Source: Sphingopyxis sp. Root154 (GTDB lineage Bacteria > Pseudomonadota > Alphaproteobacteria > Sphingomonadales > Sphingomonadaceae). From it: 64,000 nucleotides of DNA. The stretch's first letter is position 1. Each line of letters starts with the position of its first letter. The DNA lies in contig NZ_LMGI01000002.1 of the NCBI RefSeq assembly GCF_001427105.1, forward strand, positions 1,922,867 to 1,986,866, written 5' to 3'. The notes beneath the pieces are model-generated. The model made no database searches. It was not told the origin of the DNA and was given only the letters and a program-made list of their open reading frames with translations. Both the position numbers and the translations under genes were made by a program. Below, piece after piece: positions 20,931-29,106 of the stretch.

Positions 20931-21013
20931 TCCGGCCGCCGACACGGGGCCGGGTGGCGATCGCGGCGGCCGCCGCGGTCCCTGACTTCGCTTTGTAAAA
21001 GGAAGAAAGATCC
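20931..21013 (+). promoter_or_regulatory. ROSE-like RNA thermometer in the hsp20 leader
   Basis: The leader has an 11-pair GC-rich palindromic helix (centred near 20970). It is followed by a weak hairpin that masks the ribosome site: UUCGCUUU (20987-20994), triloop GUA, AAAGGAAG (20998-21005). The anti-Shine-Dalgarno part UCGCU fits the ROSE signature UYGCU, including the G opposite G (20990 and 21002) that characterises ROSE elements. ATG 21014 follows nine bases later. Function as a heat-opened translation switch is inferred. Confidence 0.6.
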
Positions 21014-21475
21014 ATGCGTAACAGCTTCGACTGGACCCCCTATCGCCGTTCGACCGTCGGTTTCGACCGCCTGTTCGATTTCCTCGAAACGGGCGGTTCG
21101 GGCGCCGAAAATTATCCGCCCTTCGACATCGAAAAGGTCGCCGACGACCATTTCCGCATCACCGTCGCGGTCGCCGGTTTCAAGTCCGACGAGATCGACA
21201 TCACCGCGCAGCAGAATATGCTGACCGTCAGCGGCCGCAAGGCGCCGGTGGCCGACGGCGAGGCGCGGCAATTGCTCTATAGCGGCATCGCGACGCGCGC
21301 GTTCGAGCGCCGCTTCCAGCTCGCTGACTTCGTGCGGGTCGAACGCGCCGACCTGTCGGACGGCCTGCTCGCGATCGACCTGGTCCGCGAAGTGCCCGAG
21401 GCGATGAAGCCGCACAAGATCGCGATCGGCGGCACGCAGCCGACGCTGTTCGATGCGGACAAGAAGGCCGCGTAA
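21014..21475 (+). CDS. Small heat-shock protein, Hsp20/alpha-crystallin family
   Basis: A 153-residue IbpA-type holdase that binds unfolding proteins during heat stress. It starts MRNSFDWTPYRRSTVGFDRL, has the alpha-crystallin core (YPPFDIEKVADDHFRITVAV and following) and the strand ending LAIDLVREVPEAMKP with the IAIGG tail. An AAGGAAG ribosome site is sequestered in a possible thermometer hairpin. The gene is single, with a heat-shock promoter before it and an intrinsic terminator after it. Confidence 0.95.
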   Translation: MRNSFDWTPYRRSTVGFDRLFDFLETGGSGAENYPPFDIEKVADDHFRITVAVAGFKSDEIDITAQQNMLTVSGRKAPVADGEARQLLYSGIATRAFERRFQLADFVRVERADLSDGLLAIDLVREVPEAMKPHKIAIGGTQPTLFDADKKAA

Positions 21476-21504
21476 GGCGCGCCGACTGGCTTGATCGAAT
21501 TTTG

Positions 21505-21536
21505 CGGGGTCCGGAGTCCCTTCCGGGCCCCGTTTT
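21505..21536 (+). terminator. Intrinsic terminator after hsp20
   Basis: An 11-pair stem with one G-U pair (21505-21515 with 21522-21532), a six-base loop and a short TTTT run (21533-21536). It lies 30 bases after the stop codon. Confidence 0.8.
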
Positions 21537-21541
21537 CGTGT

Positions 21542-22015
21542 CTAGAGCACGCGCGTCATGAAACGGCTGAACGGGTCGGGCTGGTAATCGGCGAAGGGCG
21601 CGCACTCGGTAAAACCATAGCGCTGATACAGCGCGATCGCGGGTTCGAAGGCGCCGCTCGATCCGGTTTCGAGGCTGAGGCGCTTGAGGCCGCGGGCCCG
21701 CGCCGCGTCGATGATATGATCGAGCATGTGCGCGGCGACGCCCTGCCGCAGAAAGGATTCGGCGGTGCGCATCGACTTGATCTCGCCATGCTTGGCATCG
21801 AGCATCTTCAATGCGCCGCAGCCCGCGAGTTCGTCGTCTCGGTGGATCGACCAGAAGGTCACGCCGTCGGCGCGCAGCCCGTCGAAATCGAGGAAGTGAC
21901 AGCTTCCGGCCGGCGAATTCGCGAGCATGCCCGCGAAATGTTGCTCGAGCAGCGCGCGGATGGCGGCGCCCGACAAATCGTCCTCGACGATCCGCCAGGC
22001 GCCCGCCCTGGACAT
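21542..22015 (-). CDS. GNAT-family N-acetyltransferase
   Basis: A 157-residue acetyltransferase. The core motif RQGVAAHMLDHIIDAARARG forms the acetyl-CoA pyrophosphate-binding loop and helix, followed by LSLETGSSGAFEPAIALYQR and YGF, typical of the small GNAT type. The substrate is unknown. Its ATG (22015) shares one base with the stop of the carboxypeptidase upstream (TGATG), so the two are translated together. It is the last gene of a three-gene run with lipoprotein and carboxypeptidase. Confidence 0.88.
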   Translation of the reverse strand: MSRAGAWRIVEDDLSGAAIRALLEQHFAGMLANSPAGSCHFLDFDGLRADGVTFWSIHRDDELAGCGALKMLDAKHGEIKSMRTAESFLRQGVAAHMLDHIIDAARARGLKRLSLETGSSGAFEPAIALYQRYGFTECAPFADYQPDPFSRFMTRVL

Positions 22016-23124
22016 CAGAGAAGCTGGTCCAGCGTCGCGAGGCACGCGCGCGCGAGCAGCTTCGAGCGTTCGGGCGACCAGCCGGCGACGGGGTCGGGGA
22101 GGTCGCGATTGTCCTTGAACGGCATTTCGAGCGTCATCGACACCGCGCCGAAACGTTCGGCGAGCTGCGTCGTCGACATCGACAGATTTGCCTGCCCCGG
22201 CGCGGTTTCGGCATAACCGAGGTCGACCTGGAAATCGGGCGTGTTCGCGGCGAGGGCGGTTTCGAACGCCTTATATTTTTCGGTCTGTTCGGGCTTGAGC
22301 GACGGGATGCCCTCGAAGCCCGCGAGGAAGACCGCGGGGATCGCTTCGTCGCCATGGACGTCCATCGCCCAGTCGACACCCGTCGCGTCCATCGCATTGC
22401 GGACGGCGAGCACTTCGGGGCTGCGTTCGGCGGTCGGATTGTCCCATTCGCGGTTGAGGTTCACGCCCGCGAAATTGGTGCGCAGGTGGCCGCGGCACGA
22501 GCCGTCGGGATTCATGTTCGGGACGATGTGGAAGCGGCATTTGTTCCGCAGCGAGCGCGCGTGCGGATCGGCAGGATCGATGAGCTTTTCGAGCGCGCCT
22601 TCCATCCACCATTCGGCCATGCTCTCCCCCGGATGCTGGCGGGCATAGAGCCAGACCTGCGTGTCGCCGGTGCCCATTTCGAGGCAGTCGATCGGCTGGC
22701 CTTCGAGGCTGGTGCCGAGACAGCGGTAGGTGACGCCTTCACATTCGGCGATCTGGGCGACGAGGTCGTGGTGCCGTTCCATCGAATAGGGCGCGAAATA
22801 GGCGATATAGAGGATCGGGCTTTCGGCGGTGTGCTGGATCGTCAGCGTGCCGGCATCATAATTTGTATCGAGGCGGAACCAGGTTTCGCGATCGGTGCTC
22901 GCGCACGCCGCATAGCCCGGCCAGCCGTCGGGGTAGGCCGATTCGCCGAGCCCCGTGATCGCGAGGTCGAGCGCGTCGCCGACCGCGCATGCCACGCGGA
23001 AATGGAACCACTGGAAAAAGTCCGATTCGCGATCCTTGCGAATCGAAAGGCGCGCCGACGTGCCGTCGACATTTTCCACGACGATATTGCCGCTGTCGAA
23101 AGCGGCGTTGATGCTGATTGTCAT
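22015..23124 (-). CDS. M14 zinc carboxypeptidase, cytosolic carboxypeptidase (CCP)-like
   Basis: A 369-residue protein with two parts. The N-terminal beta-sandwich domain ([22 protein letters not shown]) is that of the CCP/Nna1-like M14 group, and the C-terminal metallopeptidase has the zinc motif ARQHPGES (His and Glu), the later DVHGDE (His) and the NREWDNP substrate segment. No signal peptide is seen, so it is cytoplasmic. Eukaryotic members trim Glu side chains from tubulin; bacterial substrates are not established. ATG 23124 overlaps the stop of the lipoprotein gene as ATGA. Confidence 0.9.
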   Translation of the reverse strand: MTISINAAFDSGNIVVENVDGTSARLSIRKDRESDFFQWFHFRVACAVGDALDLAITGLGESAYPDGWPGYAACASTDRETWFRLDTNYDAGTLTIQHTAESPILYIAYFAPYSMERHHDLVAQIAECEGVTYRCLGTSLEGQPIDCLEMGTGDTQVWLYARQHPGESMAEWWMEGALEKLIDPADPHARSLRNKCRFHIVPNMNPDGSCRGHLRTNFAGVNLNREWDNPTAERSPEVLAVRNAMDATGVDWAMDVHGDEAIPAVFLAGFEGIPSLKPEQTEKYKAFETALAANTPDFQVDLGYAETAPGQANLSMSTTQLAERFGAVSMTLEMPFKDNRDLPDPVAGWSPERSKLLARACLATLDQLL

Positions 23125-23741
23125 TTGACGCTGATAGTGCGTCCCGATTCCCCGGGGAAGTCCTTGAATAGGGCTTCGGCCAATTTCGCCGCGGCGAGGC
23201 TGGGCTGGCTGGCGGGCGCCTTTAAAGGGACTGCGGTCACTGCGCGGCCTTCCCACACGGCCTGACCGCTCGCGGCATCGTCAACGCGCACCGCGAGCTG
23301 GAGATCGGCCATCCGTTTCGGACCGCCGCCGAGGTTGAGACCGATACCGAGTCCGACGCCCGACCCGTAGCTGCCCGTCGAACCGCCGACACCGACCGAG
23401 ACCGGTGAACGCCTGCCGACGCCTTCGCGGTTCATGCGTTCGAAACCGATCCGCACCTTCAAGGGGGCGCGGGCGCCGTCCGGCGCCGCGACGAGTCCCT
23501 GCCGCTGCAATTGCTGTTCGACCGCGGTGCGGTAGCTGTTCCATTCGAGCGAGGGCGCGTCGATCATCGCCCCGGCGTTGCCAAGCGGCGCGGTGTCGAC
23601 GGTATAGCGCGTACCTGGTACCCAGTTCCCAGGCGCGCTGGCGTGGAAGCGCGTGACTTCGACCGGGGGAACCGCGGTGGCGCAGCCACCGAGAGCGAGC
23701 GCCGCTGCAGCGAGCAGGGCTACGGAAATTTGACGCGTCAT
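23121..23741 (-). CDS. DUF4136-like lipoprotein
   Basis: A 206-residue envelope lipoprotein. The signal sequence [20 protein letters not shown] ends in a lipobox with the acylated Cys at residue 20. The mature part shows the strand-rich layout of DUF4136 proteins, with a Gly-rich middle ([20 protein letters not shown]), and ends [13 protein letters not shown]. No enzymatic motif is visible. It leads a tightly overlapping set with the CCP-like peptidase and the acetyltransferase, though the cellular link between them is not evident. Confidence 0.78.
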   Translation of the reverse strand: MTRQISVALLAAAALALGGCATAVPPVEVTRFHASAPGNWVPGTRYTVDTAPLGNAGAMIDAPSLEWNSYRTAVEQQLQRQGLVAAPDGARAPLKVRIGFERMNREGVGRRSPVSVGVGGSTGSYGSGVGLGIGLNLGGGPKRMADLQLAVRVDDAASGQAVWEGRAVTAVPLKAPASQPSLAAAKLAEALFKDFPGESGRTISVK

Positions 23742-23793
23742 CGCTGCACCATGCGCCAGCAAATATGGCTTGGCAATGAACGGTCTATCGCTT

Positions 23794-23864
23794 CGTCATG
23801 CCGGGCTTGACCCCGCATCCATCGAAGTGGCGCAGCTGGACCCCGGATCAAGTCCGGGGTGACG
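23794..23864. repeat. Inverted intergenic repeat, sphingomonad type
   Basis: Two arms face one another: CGTCATGCCGGGCTTGAC (from 23794) and GATCAAGTCCGGGGTGACG (to 23864). The second arm contains an inner palindrome CCCCGGATCAAGTCCGGGG. Related copies stand near 31742 and 46591. It probably acts as a REP-like element between the wall-hydrolase and lipoprotein genes. Confidence 0.7.
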
Positions 23865-23902
23865 ATAAAAGGGAGGGCGCGATCTACACCGCGCCCATCC
23901 GA

Positions 23903-24568
23903 TCAACGATAGAAGATGTGGTTGTCGATCTGCGCGATGCGCGTCTTGCGCCAGCCCGGCGAGACATAGCGCGCGTGAAAGAAGAGCGCGCCCGGGGCGT
24001 GGTTCTTCCAGCTGCCGTCGCGGGCGATCTGCGCGATCGCCACGGCGTTGCTCCACTGCGCCGCATTGCGCACCGCGGGCATCCGGCCGCCGCGCACGAA
24101 GCTGAACTGGCTCTTCTGGTGGACGACGCCGCAGAGGCTCTTGGGGAAGCGGCCCGATTGGGCGCGGTTGATCACGACGTGCGCGACCGCGAGCTGGCCC
24201 GGAAGCGATTCGCCGCGCGATTCGAAATAGACCGCACCGGCGAGGCAGCGCAGTTCGGGATCGATGTTGGCAGGTTTGGGCGTCGCGGCGACGAGTTCGG
24301 CGAGCGAATCGGCGGTCACCTGGGCCGGCTTCGGCTCGGTGGCGGGTTCTTCATCGGTCTTGGTGTTGTCTTCGACCGGCGCTTCGGCCGCGGTCGACAG
24401 ATCCGCCTTCTCAGCCACGACCGGCGCGTCGGCGCCCGGCAGGATGATCGTGGGGATATTGGCGTCGGCCGCAAGATCGCTTGCAAAGCCCGGTTCCGCC
24501 AAAAGCAGCATGGAGGCGGCAGTCATGCCGACGGCAGCCATGCCGGCTACGTTCAGAATGCGACTCAT
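23903..24568 (-). CDS. SleB-type cell wall hydrolase
   Basis: A 221-residue exported protein. After a signal-like hydrophobic segment (residues about 8-30) comes a low-complexity Ala/Glu/Pro linker and then a C-terminal Hydrolase_2 domain starting DPELRCLAGAVYFESRGES, with the catalytic Glu in FESRGE. It continues AHVVINRAQSGRFPKSLCGV and ends in HARYVSPGW. Such proteins cleave peptidoglycan glycan strands. TTG 24580 also opens the frame, but ATG 24568 is preferred. A candidate promoter lies about 175 bases upstream. Confidence 0.9.
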   Translation of the reverse strand: MSRILNVAGMAAVGMTAASMLLLAEPGFASDLAADANIPTIILPGADAPVVAEKADLSTAAEAPVEDNTKTDEEPATEPKPAQVTADSLAELVAATPKPANIDPELRCLAGAVYFESRGESLPGQLAVAHVVINRAQSGRFPKSLCGVVHQKSQFSFVRGGRMPAVRNAAQWSNAVAIAQIARDGSWKNHAPGALFFHARYVSPGWRKTRIAQIDNHIFYR

Positions 24569-24741
24569 ATTGTCCGTCAAAAGTGCGGCCGATGAACCGA
24601 ACCTCTCAAAACAGGCGGGGGACTATAGGTCCAATATCGCCGCCTGCGGTCATCGTCCGACTGCGTGTCCAAACCGTTTTATCGGGGCATCACCAAGGCG
24701 ACGTATCCCACGGAACGACCTACGCGTTATCGAATGGGCGG

Positions 24742-24769
24742 CACTTATTGTGCACCGCAACAGAGTCAA
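24742..24769 (-). promoter_or_regulatory. Candidate promoter for the wall hydrolase
   Basis: Minus-strand TTGACT (24769-24764) and TAAGTG (24747-24742) are spaced by 16 bases and sit at the very end of the DUF1491 gene. This would give a leader of about 165 bases. Confidence 0.35.
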
Positions 24770-25104
24770 GTTAACGCAGCCCACTCCGCGACGAGTTGTG
24801 GCGCATCTGCGATATCCAGTTCAATTAACCACAAGTCGGGATCGGCCTTTCGCCGCCGCTCCTGATAATTTGCGCGCGATTCACTATCTTTTGGGTCGTT
24901 TGAACCGACCGCCTCCCAGATATAGTGGCCTTGCGCCGAAAAACGCCGCTCGAGCAGCGGTCCTGGTCGCCCCCGTTCGGTACATTGAACGAGAATGATT
25001 CCCGATGTGTCGTCGCCTTTGGCAAGTACGGTCGCAAAGCCGCCCGCCGCTTCGGTCCGGCGCAGCAGCAGATCGACGAGAAAGCGGCTTTTCAGCCGCG
25101 TCAC
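24766..25104 (-). CDS. DUF1491 family protein
   Basis: A 112-residue cytoplasmic protein of unknown function, found mainly in alphaproteobacteria. It begins TRLKSRFLVDLLLRRTEAAG and has a strand-rich centre (GIILVQCTERGRPGPLLERR) and ends RKADPDLWLIELDIADAPQL, the pattern of DUF1491. No catalytic residues stand out. It follows ptsN by 21 bases and may share its transcript. Confidence 0.8.
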   Translation of the reverse strand: MTRLKSRFLVDLLLRRTEAAGGFATVLAKGDDTSGIILVQCTERGRPGPLLERRFSAQGHYIWEAVGSNDPKDSESRANYQERRRKADPDLWLIELDIADAPQLVAEWAALT

Positions 25105-25125
25105 AGGATGACTCGCGGCGCGGCG

Positions 25126-25590
25126 TTACGCCGCGTCACGCGTTTCGGTGTCGGCGAGCATCGCATAGAGCGCTTCGTCATTTTTCGCACCGCGCAGCCG
25201 TTCGGCGATCGCCTCGTTGCGCAGCATACGCGACACGCCCGCGAGCGCCTTCAGATGATCGGCGCCGGCATCGAGCGGCGAGAGCAGGATGAACAGCAGG
25301 TCGACGGGCAGGCCGTCGACCGCGGTAAAGTCGATCGGACGCGCCAGCTGCAGGAACAGGCCGCGCACACCGCCAAGGTCGGCCATCTTCGCATGCGGAA
25401 GCGCGATCCCGCGCCCGAAACCGGTCGAGCCGAGGCGCTCGCGTTCGAGCAAAGCTTCGCTGACTTCGCCGGCATCGAGGCCGAGCGAACGGCTCGCGAG
25501 ATCGCCCACGAAGGGGAAGAGCGCCTTTTTCGAATCGAGCTGCACATGCGCGCGCACGGTCGCCGGATAGAGAAGGGAAGAAAGATTCAT
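25126..25590 (-). CDS. ptsN: PTS IIA-like nitrogen regulatory protein
   Basis: A 154-residue EIIA(Ntr) domain protein. The phospho-accepting His66 lies in GFGRGIALPHAKM. It receives phosphate from the nitrogen PTS (EI-Ntr, NPr) and regulates potassium and nitrogen functions in other proteobacteria. The frame extends upstream by 63 codons, but MNLSSLLYPATVRAHVQLDS is the usual start. It follows hpf, as in the common rpoN-hpf-ptsN order, although rpoN itself is not here. Confidence 0.93.
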   Translation of the reverse strand: MNLSSLLYPATVRAHVQLDSKKALFPFVGDLASRSLGLDAGEVSEALLERERLGSTGFGRGIALPHAKMADLGGVRGLFLQLARPIDFTAVDGLPVDLLFILLSPLDAGADHLKALAGVSRMLRNEAIAERLRGAKNDEALYAMLADTETRDAA

Positions 25591-25741
25591 TGCTCTGGTC
25601 AAATCTTGTAAAACGCCGGCCGCCGCCAGAAACTTGAAGCTGGCAAGCGATCGCGGATCTGTCGTGGCAGGCCCCCCGCCATCCCGGCTTCGGGCATCGT
25701 TGGGCGCGGCCCTTAAGCCGGATGGCGGAGAAAATCCAGCC

Positions 25742-26314
25742 CTATCGTGGCTCGACCCAGCCGATCGTCCCGTCATCACGACGATAGACCATATTATGCG
25801 AGCCGGTCTTGCTATTGACGAAGAGCAGCGCGTTGGTGTTGCGAAGGTCGAGCATCATCACCGCGTCGGACACGCTGCTGCTCGGAATATCGACGCGCGT
25901 TTCGGCGATGATCGCGGGCGCATCGCCCGCATCTTCGTCATTGCCGGCGTCGAACACGGTGTAGCCCGCGTTGTCCTCGATCTCGTCGACCGTCGGCGAC
26001 GGCGCGGCCACGCCGTTGTTGTGGTCCTTCAATCGCCGCATATAGCGCCTGAGCTGTTTTTCGATACGCTCGGCGGCGCCCTCGAATGCGACATGCGCAT
26101 CCTGCGCCTGGCCGTGCCCTTTCAGCACCAGCCCCTGCATCACATGCGCGACGATGTCGCACTGGAAACTATCGTGCGGCCCCTTCCCGAAGGTCGCGTG
26201 CGCCCCGATTGCGCGCGAGAAATATTTGTCGGCAATCGCGTTCATCCGGTCCGACACATGCGCCTGAAGCGCTTCGCCGGTTTCGATCTGGTGGCCAGAG
26301 ACGCGGATTTCCAT
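25742..26314 (-). CDS. hpf: Ribosome hibernation promoting factor, long form
   Basis: A 190-residue protein with an N-terminal S30AE domain (MEIRVSGHQIETGEALQAHV) that binds the decoding site of idle ribosomes. After an acidic linker comes the C-terminal dimerisation domain, with DAVMMLDLRNTNALLFVNSK and GSHNMVYRRDDGTIGWVEP. The long form can join two 70S particles into 100S dimers on its own. It sits 150 bases before ptsN and 45 bases after dnaQ. Confidence 0.95.
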   Translation of the reverse strand: MEIRVSGHQIETGEALQAHVSDRMNAIADKYFSRAIGAHATFGKGPHDSFQCDIVAHVMQGLVLKGHGQAQDAHVAFEGAAERIEKQLRRYMRRLKDHNNGVAAPSPTVDEIEDNAGYTVFDAGNDEDAGDAPAIIAETRVDIPSSSVSDAVMMLDLRNTNALLFVNSKTGSHNMVYRRDDGTIGWVEPR

Positions 26315-26359
26315 TTTTCTTCTCCTTCTTGGCCGGCGCGATGATTTAGGGAAAGGTCA

Positions 26360-27061
26360 TCACACCGTATCGAGCCACAGCGGCTGGTTCAGCCCTGCGA
26401 CAAATTCGGCATGGCGCGCGAGTTCGGCGGCCGATGCCATATGGGGACGGGGTTCGCGAAAGGGGCGGTCGGGGCCGCGCGATGCGGCGGGGGTCGAAAT
26501 CTCGATCCTGGCCGACGAGCCGGCCGAAGCCGCGAGGCCAAGGCCGATCTGCCGACCACCGGTCATTTCGATATAGAGATGCGCGAGCAGTTCGGCGTCG
26601 AGCAGCGCGCCATGCTTGACGCGGTGGCTGCGGTCGATGCCGTAGCGCGTGCAGAGCGCGTCGAGGCTGTGCTTCGCGCCCGGGTGGAGCTTGCGCGCCA
26701 TCTGCACGGTGCAGCACATCCGCGCCATGTCGAGGGCGGGGCGGCCGGCCCGCGCGAGCTCGGCGTTGACGAAACCGAAGTCGAAGGCGGCGTTATGCGC
26801 GACGAGCGGCGCGTCGCCCAGAAACTCGATCAGCTCGTCGACACGAGTCGCGAACAAGGGCTTGTCCGACAGGAACTGGATCGACAGGCCGTGGACCGCT
26901 TCCGCAGCGGCGGGCATGTCGCGTTCGGGATTGAAATAGGCGTGAAAGGTAACGCCGGTTTCGCGGCGGTCGACCAGCTCGACGCACCCGATTTCGACCA
27001 GCCTGTCCCCGCTCCTGGGATCGAAACCCGTGGTTTCGGTATCGAAAATAATCTCGCGCAT
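26360..27061 (-). CDS. dnaQ: DNA polymerase III epsilon subunit (3'-5' proofreading exonuclease)
   Basis: A 233-residue DEDDh exonuclease. ExoI has D7 and E9 in IFDTETTGFD, ExoII shows AHNAAFDFGFVNAEL, and ExoIII HGALLDAELLAHLY, so the active site is intact. The C-terminal segment that contacts the polymerase is present but short. The gene starts 19 bases after coaE, the last of a chain of overlapping genes that begins next to the origin. Confidence 0.96.
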   Translation of the reverse strand: MREIIFDTETTGFDPRSGDRLVEIGCVELVDRRETGVTFHAYFNPERDMPAAAEAVHGLSIQFLSDKPLFATRVDELIEFLGDAPLVAHNAAFDFGFVNAELARAGRPALDMARMCCTVQMARKLHPGAKHSLDALCTRYGIDRSHRVKHGALLDAELLAHLYIEMTGGRQIGLGLAASAGSSARIEISTPAASRGPDRPFREPRPHMASAAELARHAEFVAGLNQPLWLDTV

Positions 27062-27080
27062 CGAGGTTTTAATCTGGACC

Positions 27081-27704
27081 CTATCGGGCGTGGAAACAAG
27101 AGGCGATGAATCTTATCTGGCGGTGCGTCTCGCTTTTCGGGCGGCCCGTTTCGATGATGAAATCGGCGCGCGCCCGCTTGACGCGGTCGGGGACCTGCAG
27201 CCGGCGGATCGCCTTGAGCTTCGCCGCGGTCATGCCCGGGCGGCGCATTACGCGCTTGCGCTGCATCCATGCCGGCGCCGAGACGACGGCGATCGCCCCG
27301 ACCTTTCGCCAGCCGCCCTTTTCGAAGAGCAAGGGAATGTCGAGAACGACAACGTCGCGCGCGCGGTTTCTGGCGAGAAAGCGTTTCTGCGCCCTGCCGA
27401 CCGCGGGGTGAACGATCGCCTCGAGCGCGGCAAGTTCGTGGGTGTCGCCGAGCACAAGCGCGCCGAGTTTCTGCCGGTCGACCCCGTTCGGGCCGGTGGT
27501 GCCGGGAAAGCGCGCCTCGATCGCGGCGACGAGCGCGCCGCCGGGGCCTTGCAGCCGGTGGACCTCGGCGTCGGCGTCGAACACGGGCACGCCTTCGCGT
27601 TCGAACATCATCGCCGCGGTCGACTTGCCCATCCCGATCGATCCGGTGAGGCCGAGGATGAAGGGACGGCGGAGCCGCGAGCCGAGGCGCTTGTGATGCG
27701 TCAT
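27081..27704 (-). CDS. coaE: Dephospho-CoA kinase
   Basis: A 207-residue kinase for the last step of coenzyme A synthesis. The P-loop GLTGSIGMGKST lies near residue 18, the DADAEVHRLQ segment binds dephospho-CoA, and the LID-like part follows (RQKLGALVLGDTHELAALE, VVVLDIPLLFEKGG). ATG 27704 overlaps the aroE stop as ATGA. The C-terminus is somewhat longer than in E. coli. Confidence 0.96.
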   Translation of the reverse strand: MTHHKRLGSRLRRPFILGLTGSIGMGKSTAAMMFEREGVPVFDADAEVHRLQGPGGALVAAIEARFPGTTGPNGVDRQKLGALVLGDTHELAALEAIVHPAVGRAQKRFLARNRARDVVVLDIPLLFEKGGWRKVGAIAVVSAPAWMQRKRVMRRPGMTAAKLKAIRRLQVPDRVKRARADFIIETGRPKSETHRQIRFIASCFHAR

Positions 27705-28513
27705 GCCGTGAGCAGCGCGCGCAGCTCCTCATCGCGGCCTTCGGGCGGGGTCGCGCCGAAGAACAGCTCGAAGGCGAGCGCGGCCTGGCCGATCAGCATG
27801 TCGAGCCCGTCGACGGTATCGAGCCCGCGCGCCTCGGCGGCCTTGAGCAGCCCGGTCTGAAGCGGCGAATAGACGAGGTCATAGACGATCGCGTCGTCGG
27901 CGAGCGGCGACAGGTCGAGATCGAGCGGCGGCTGGCCCTTCATGCCGAGGCTGCTCGAATTGACGAGCAGCGAGACCGGCGGCAGCTGGGCGTCGAGCGC
28001 GACGACATCGCCCTTAAGGCCGAAGGTCGCGAGCAGGCCCATCGCTTTCAGCGGGCTGCGGTTGAGGATCGTCACGGGGCCGACATGGGCGCGGGCGAGC
28101 GCGAACAGCACCGCGCGCGCCGCGCCGCCGGCGCCGACAACGGCGACCGGTGCGCCTTCGAGATCGAGTTCGGCTAGCGGCGAATAGAAGCCTGCGGCAT
28201 CGGTGTTGGTGCCGATAACAGATCCGTCGGGCTGGCGGACGATCGTGTTCATCGCGCCGATGGTGCCACGGATATCGCCGGGGTCATCGACGAGATCCAT
28301 GATCGCTTGCTTGTGTGGCATAGTCACGTTGCAACCGCGCCAATCGGCGTCGGCGCAAGCACCGGCGATATAGTCCGGAAGCTCATCAGCCGGTACATGG
28401 AACCGCCGGTAATCGCCGGGAATGCCAAGCGCCTTGAGCCAGAAATTATGAATCAGCGGCGATTTCGACTGGGCGATCGGATCGCCGATCACTTCGGCAT
28501 AGGGTTTGCTCAT
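27701..28513 (-). CDS. aroE: Shikimate dehydrogenase (NADP)
   Basis: A 270-residue enzyme reducing 3-dehydroshikimate in aromatic amino-acid synthesis. The substrate loop AQSKSPLIHNF, the catalytic-Lys segment NVTMPHKQAI and the Rossmann loop GAGGAARAVLFAL are present, and the C-terminus has DGLDMLIGQAALAFELFFG. The frame runs 77 codons upstream through maf, but MSKPYAEVIGDPIAQSKSP sets ATG 28513. It overlaps maf (ATGA) and coaE (ATGA). Confidence 0.96.
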   Translation of the reverse strand: MSKPYAEVIGDPIAQSKSPLIHNFWLKALGIPGDYRRFHVPADELPDYIAGACADADWRGCNVTMPHKQAIMDLVDDPGDIRGTIGAMNTIVRQPDGSVIGTNTDAAGFYSPLAELDLEGAPVAVVGAGGAARAVLFALARAHVGPVTILNRSPLKAMGLLATFGLKGDVVALDAQLPPVSLLVNSSSLGMKGQPPLDLDLSPLADDAIVYDLVYSPLQTGLLKAAEARGLDTVDGLDMLIGQAALAFELFFGATPPEGRDEELRALLTA

Positions 28514-29106
28514 GATGCGGCCAATCCGGTGGTGCGCAGCCACGCCATCAGGGGGAGCATCGGCATGCCGATGATCGTCCAGGGATCGCCCTCGACCTTT
28601 TCGAACAATTGCACGCCTGCTCCTTCGATTTCGTAACAGCCGACGGTCCAGCGAATGCTGTCCCATTCGCGCGCGACATAGTCGGCGATGAAGGCTTCGG
28701 ACAAGGGGCGCATCCACAGTTTCGCCTCGCCGATCGCGCGCCATATGGGCACGCCGTCGCGCGCGGCGACCGCGGCGCTGAACAGGCGGTGACGCGTACC
28801 CGCCATGCGGCGGAGATGATCGGCGGCATCCTCGGGGCTTTCGGGTTTCGCGAGCATCGATCCGTCGTCGAGTGCCAGCGTCGAGTCAGCGCCGAGCACC
28901 GTCACTCCCGGAAGCCGCGACGAGATTTTGACCGCCTTTGCCTCGGCGAGCGCATCGGCGATGTTGCGCGGGGTCTGGCCAGCGTCGAGCAGCGAGGCAG
29001 TGAGCGCTTCCTCGTCGATATGCGCCGCGCTCGTTTCGAAGGTGAGCCCGGCGGCGCGAAGCATCGCGGCGCGGCCGCTGCTTTGCGAGGCGAGGAGGAG
29101 GGTCAT
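28510..29106 (-). CDS. Maf-like nucleotide pyrophosphatase
   Basis: A 198-residue Maf/YhdE-family protein that hydrolyses dTTP/UTP or modified nucleotides and can affect septum formation. The N-terminal LLASQSSGRAAMLRAAGL motif and LGADSTLALDDGSMLAKPES with the conserved Asp are present, followed by RMAGTRHRLFSAA. Which nucleotides it prefers cannot be told. It overlaps both neighbours by four bases (ATGA). Confidence 0.92.
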   Translation of the reverse strand: MTLLLASQSSGRAAMLRAAGLTFETSAAHIDEEALTASLLDAGQTPRNIADALAEAKAVKISSRLPGVTVLGADSTLALDDGSMLAKPESPEDAADHLRRMAGTRHRLFSAAVAARDGVPIWRAIGEAKLWMRPLSEAFIADYVAREWDSIRWTVGCYEIEGAGVQLFEKVEGDPWTIIGMPMLPLMAWLRTTGLAAS

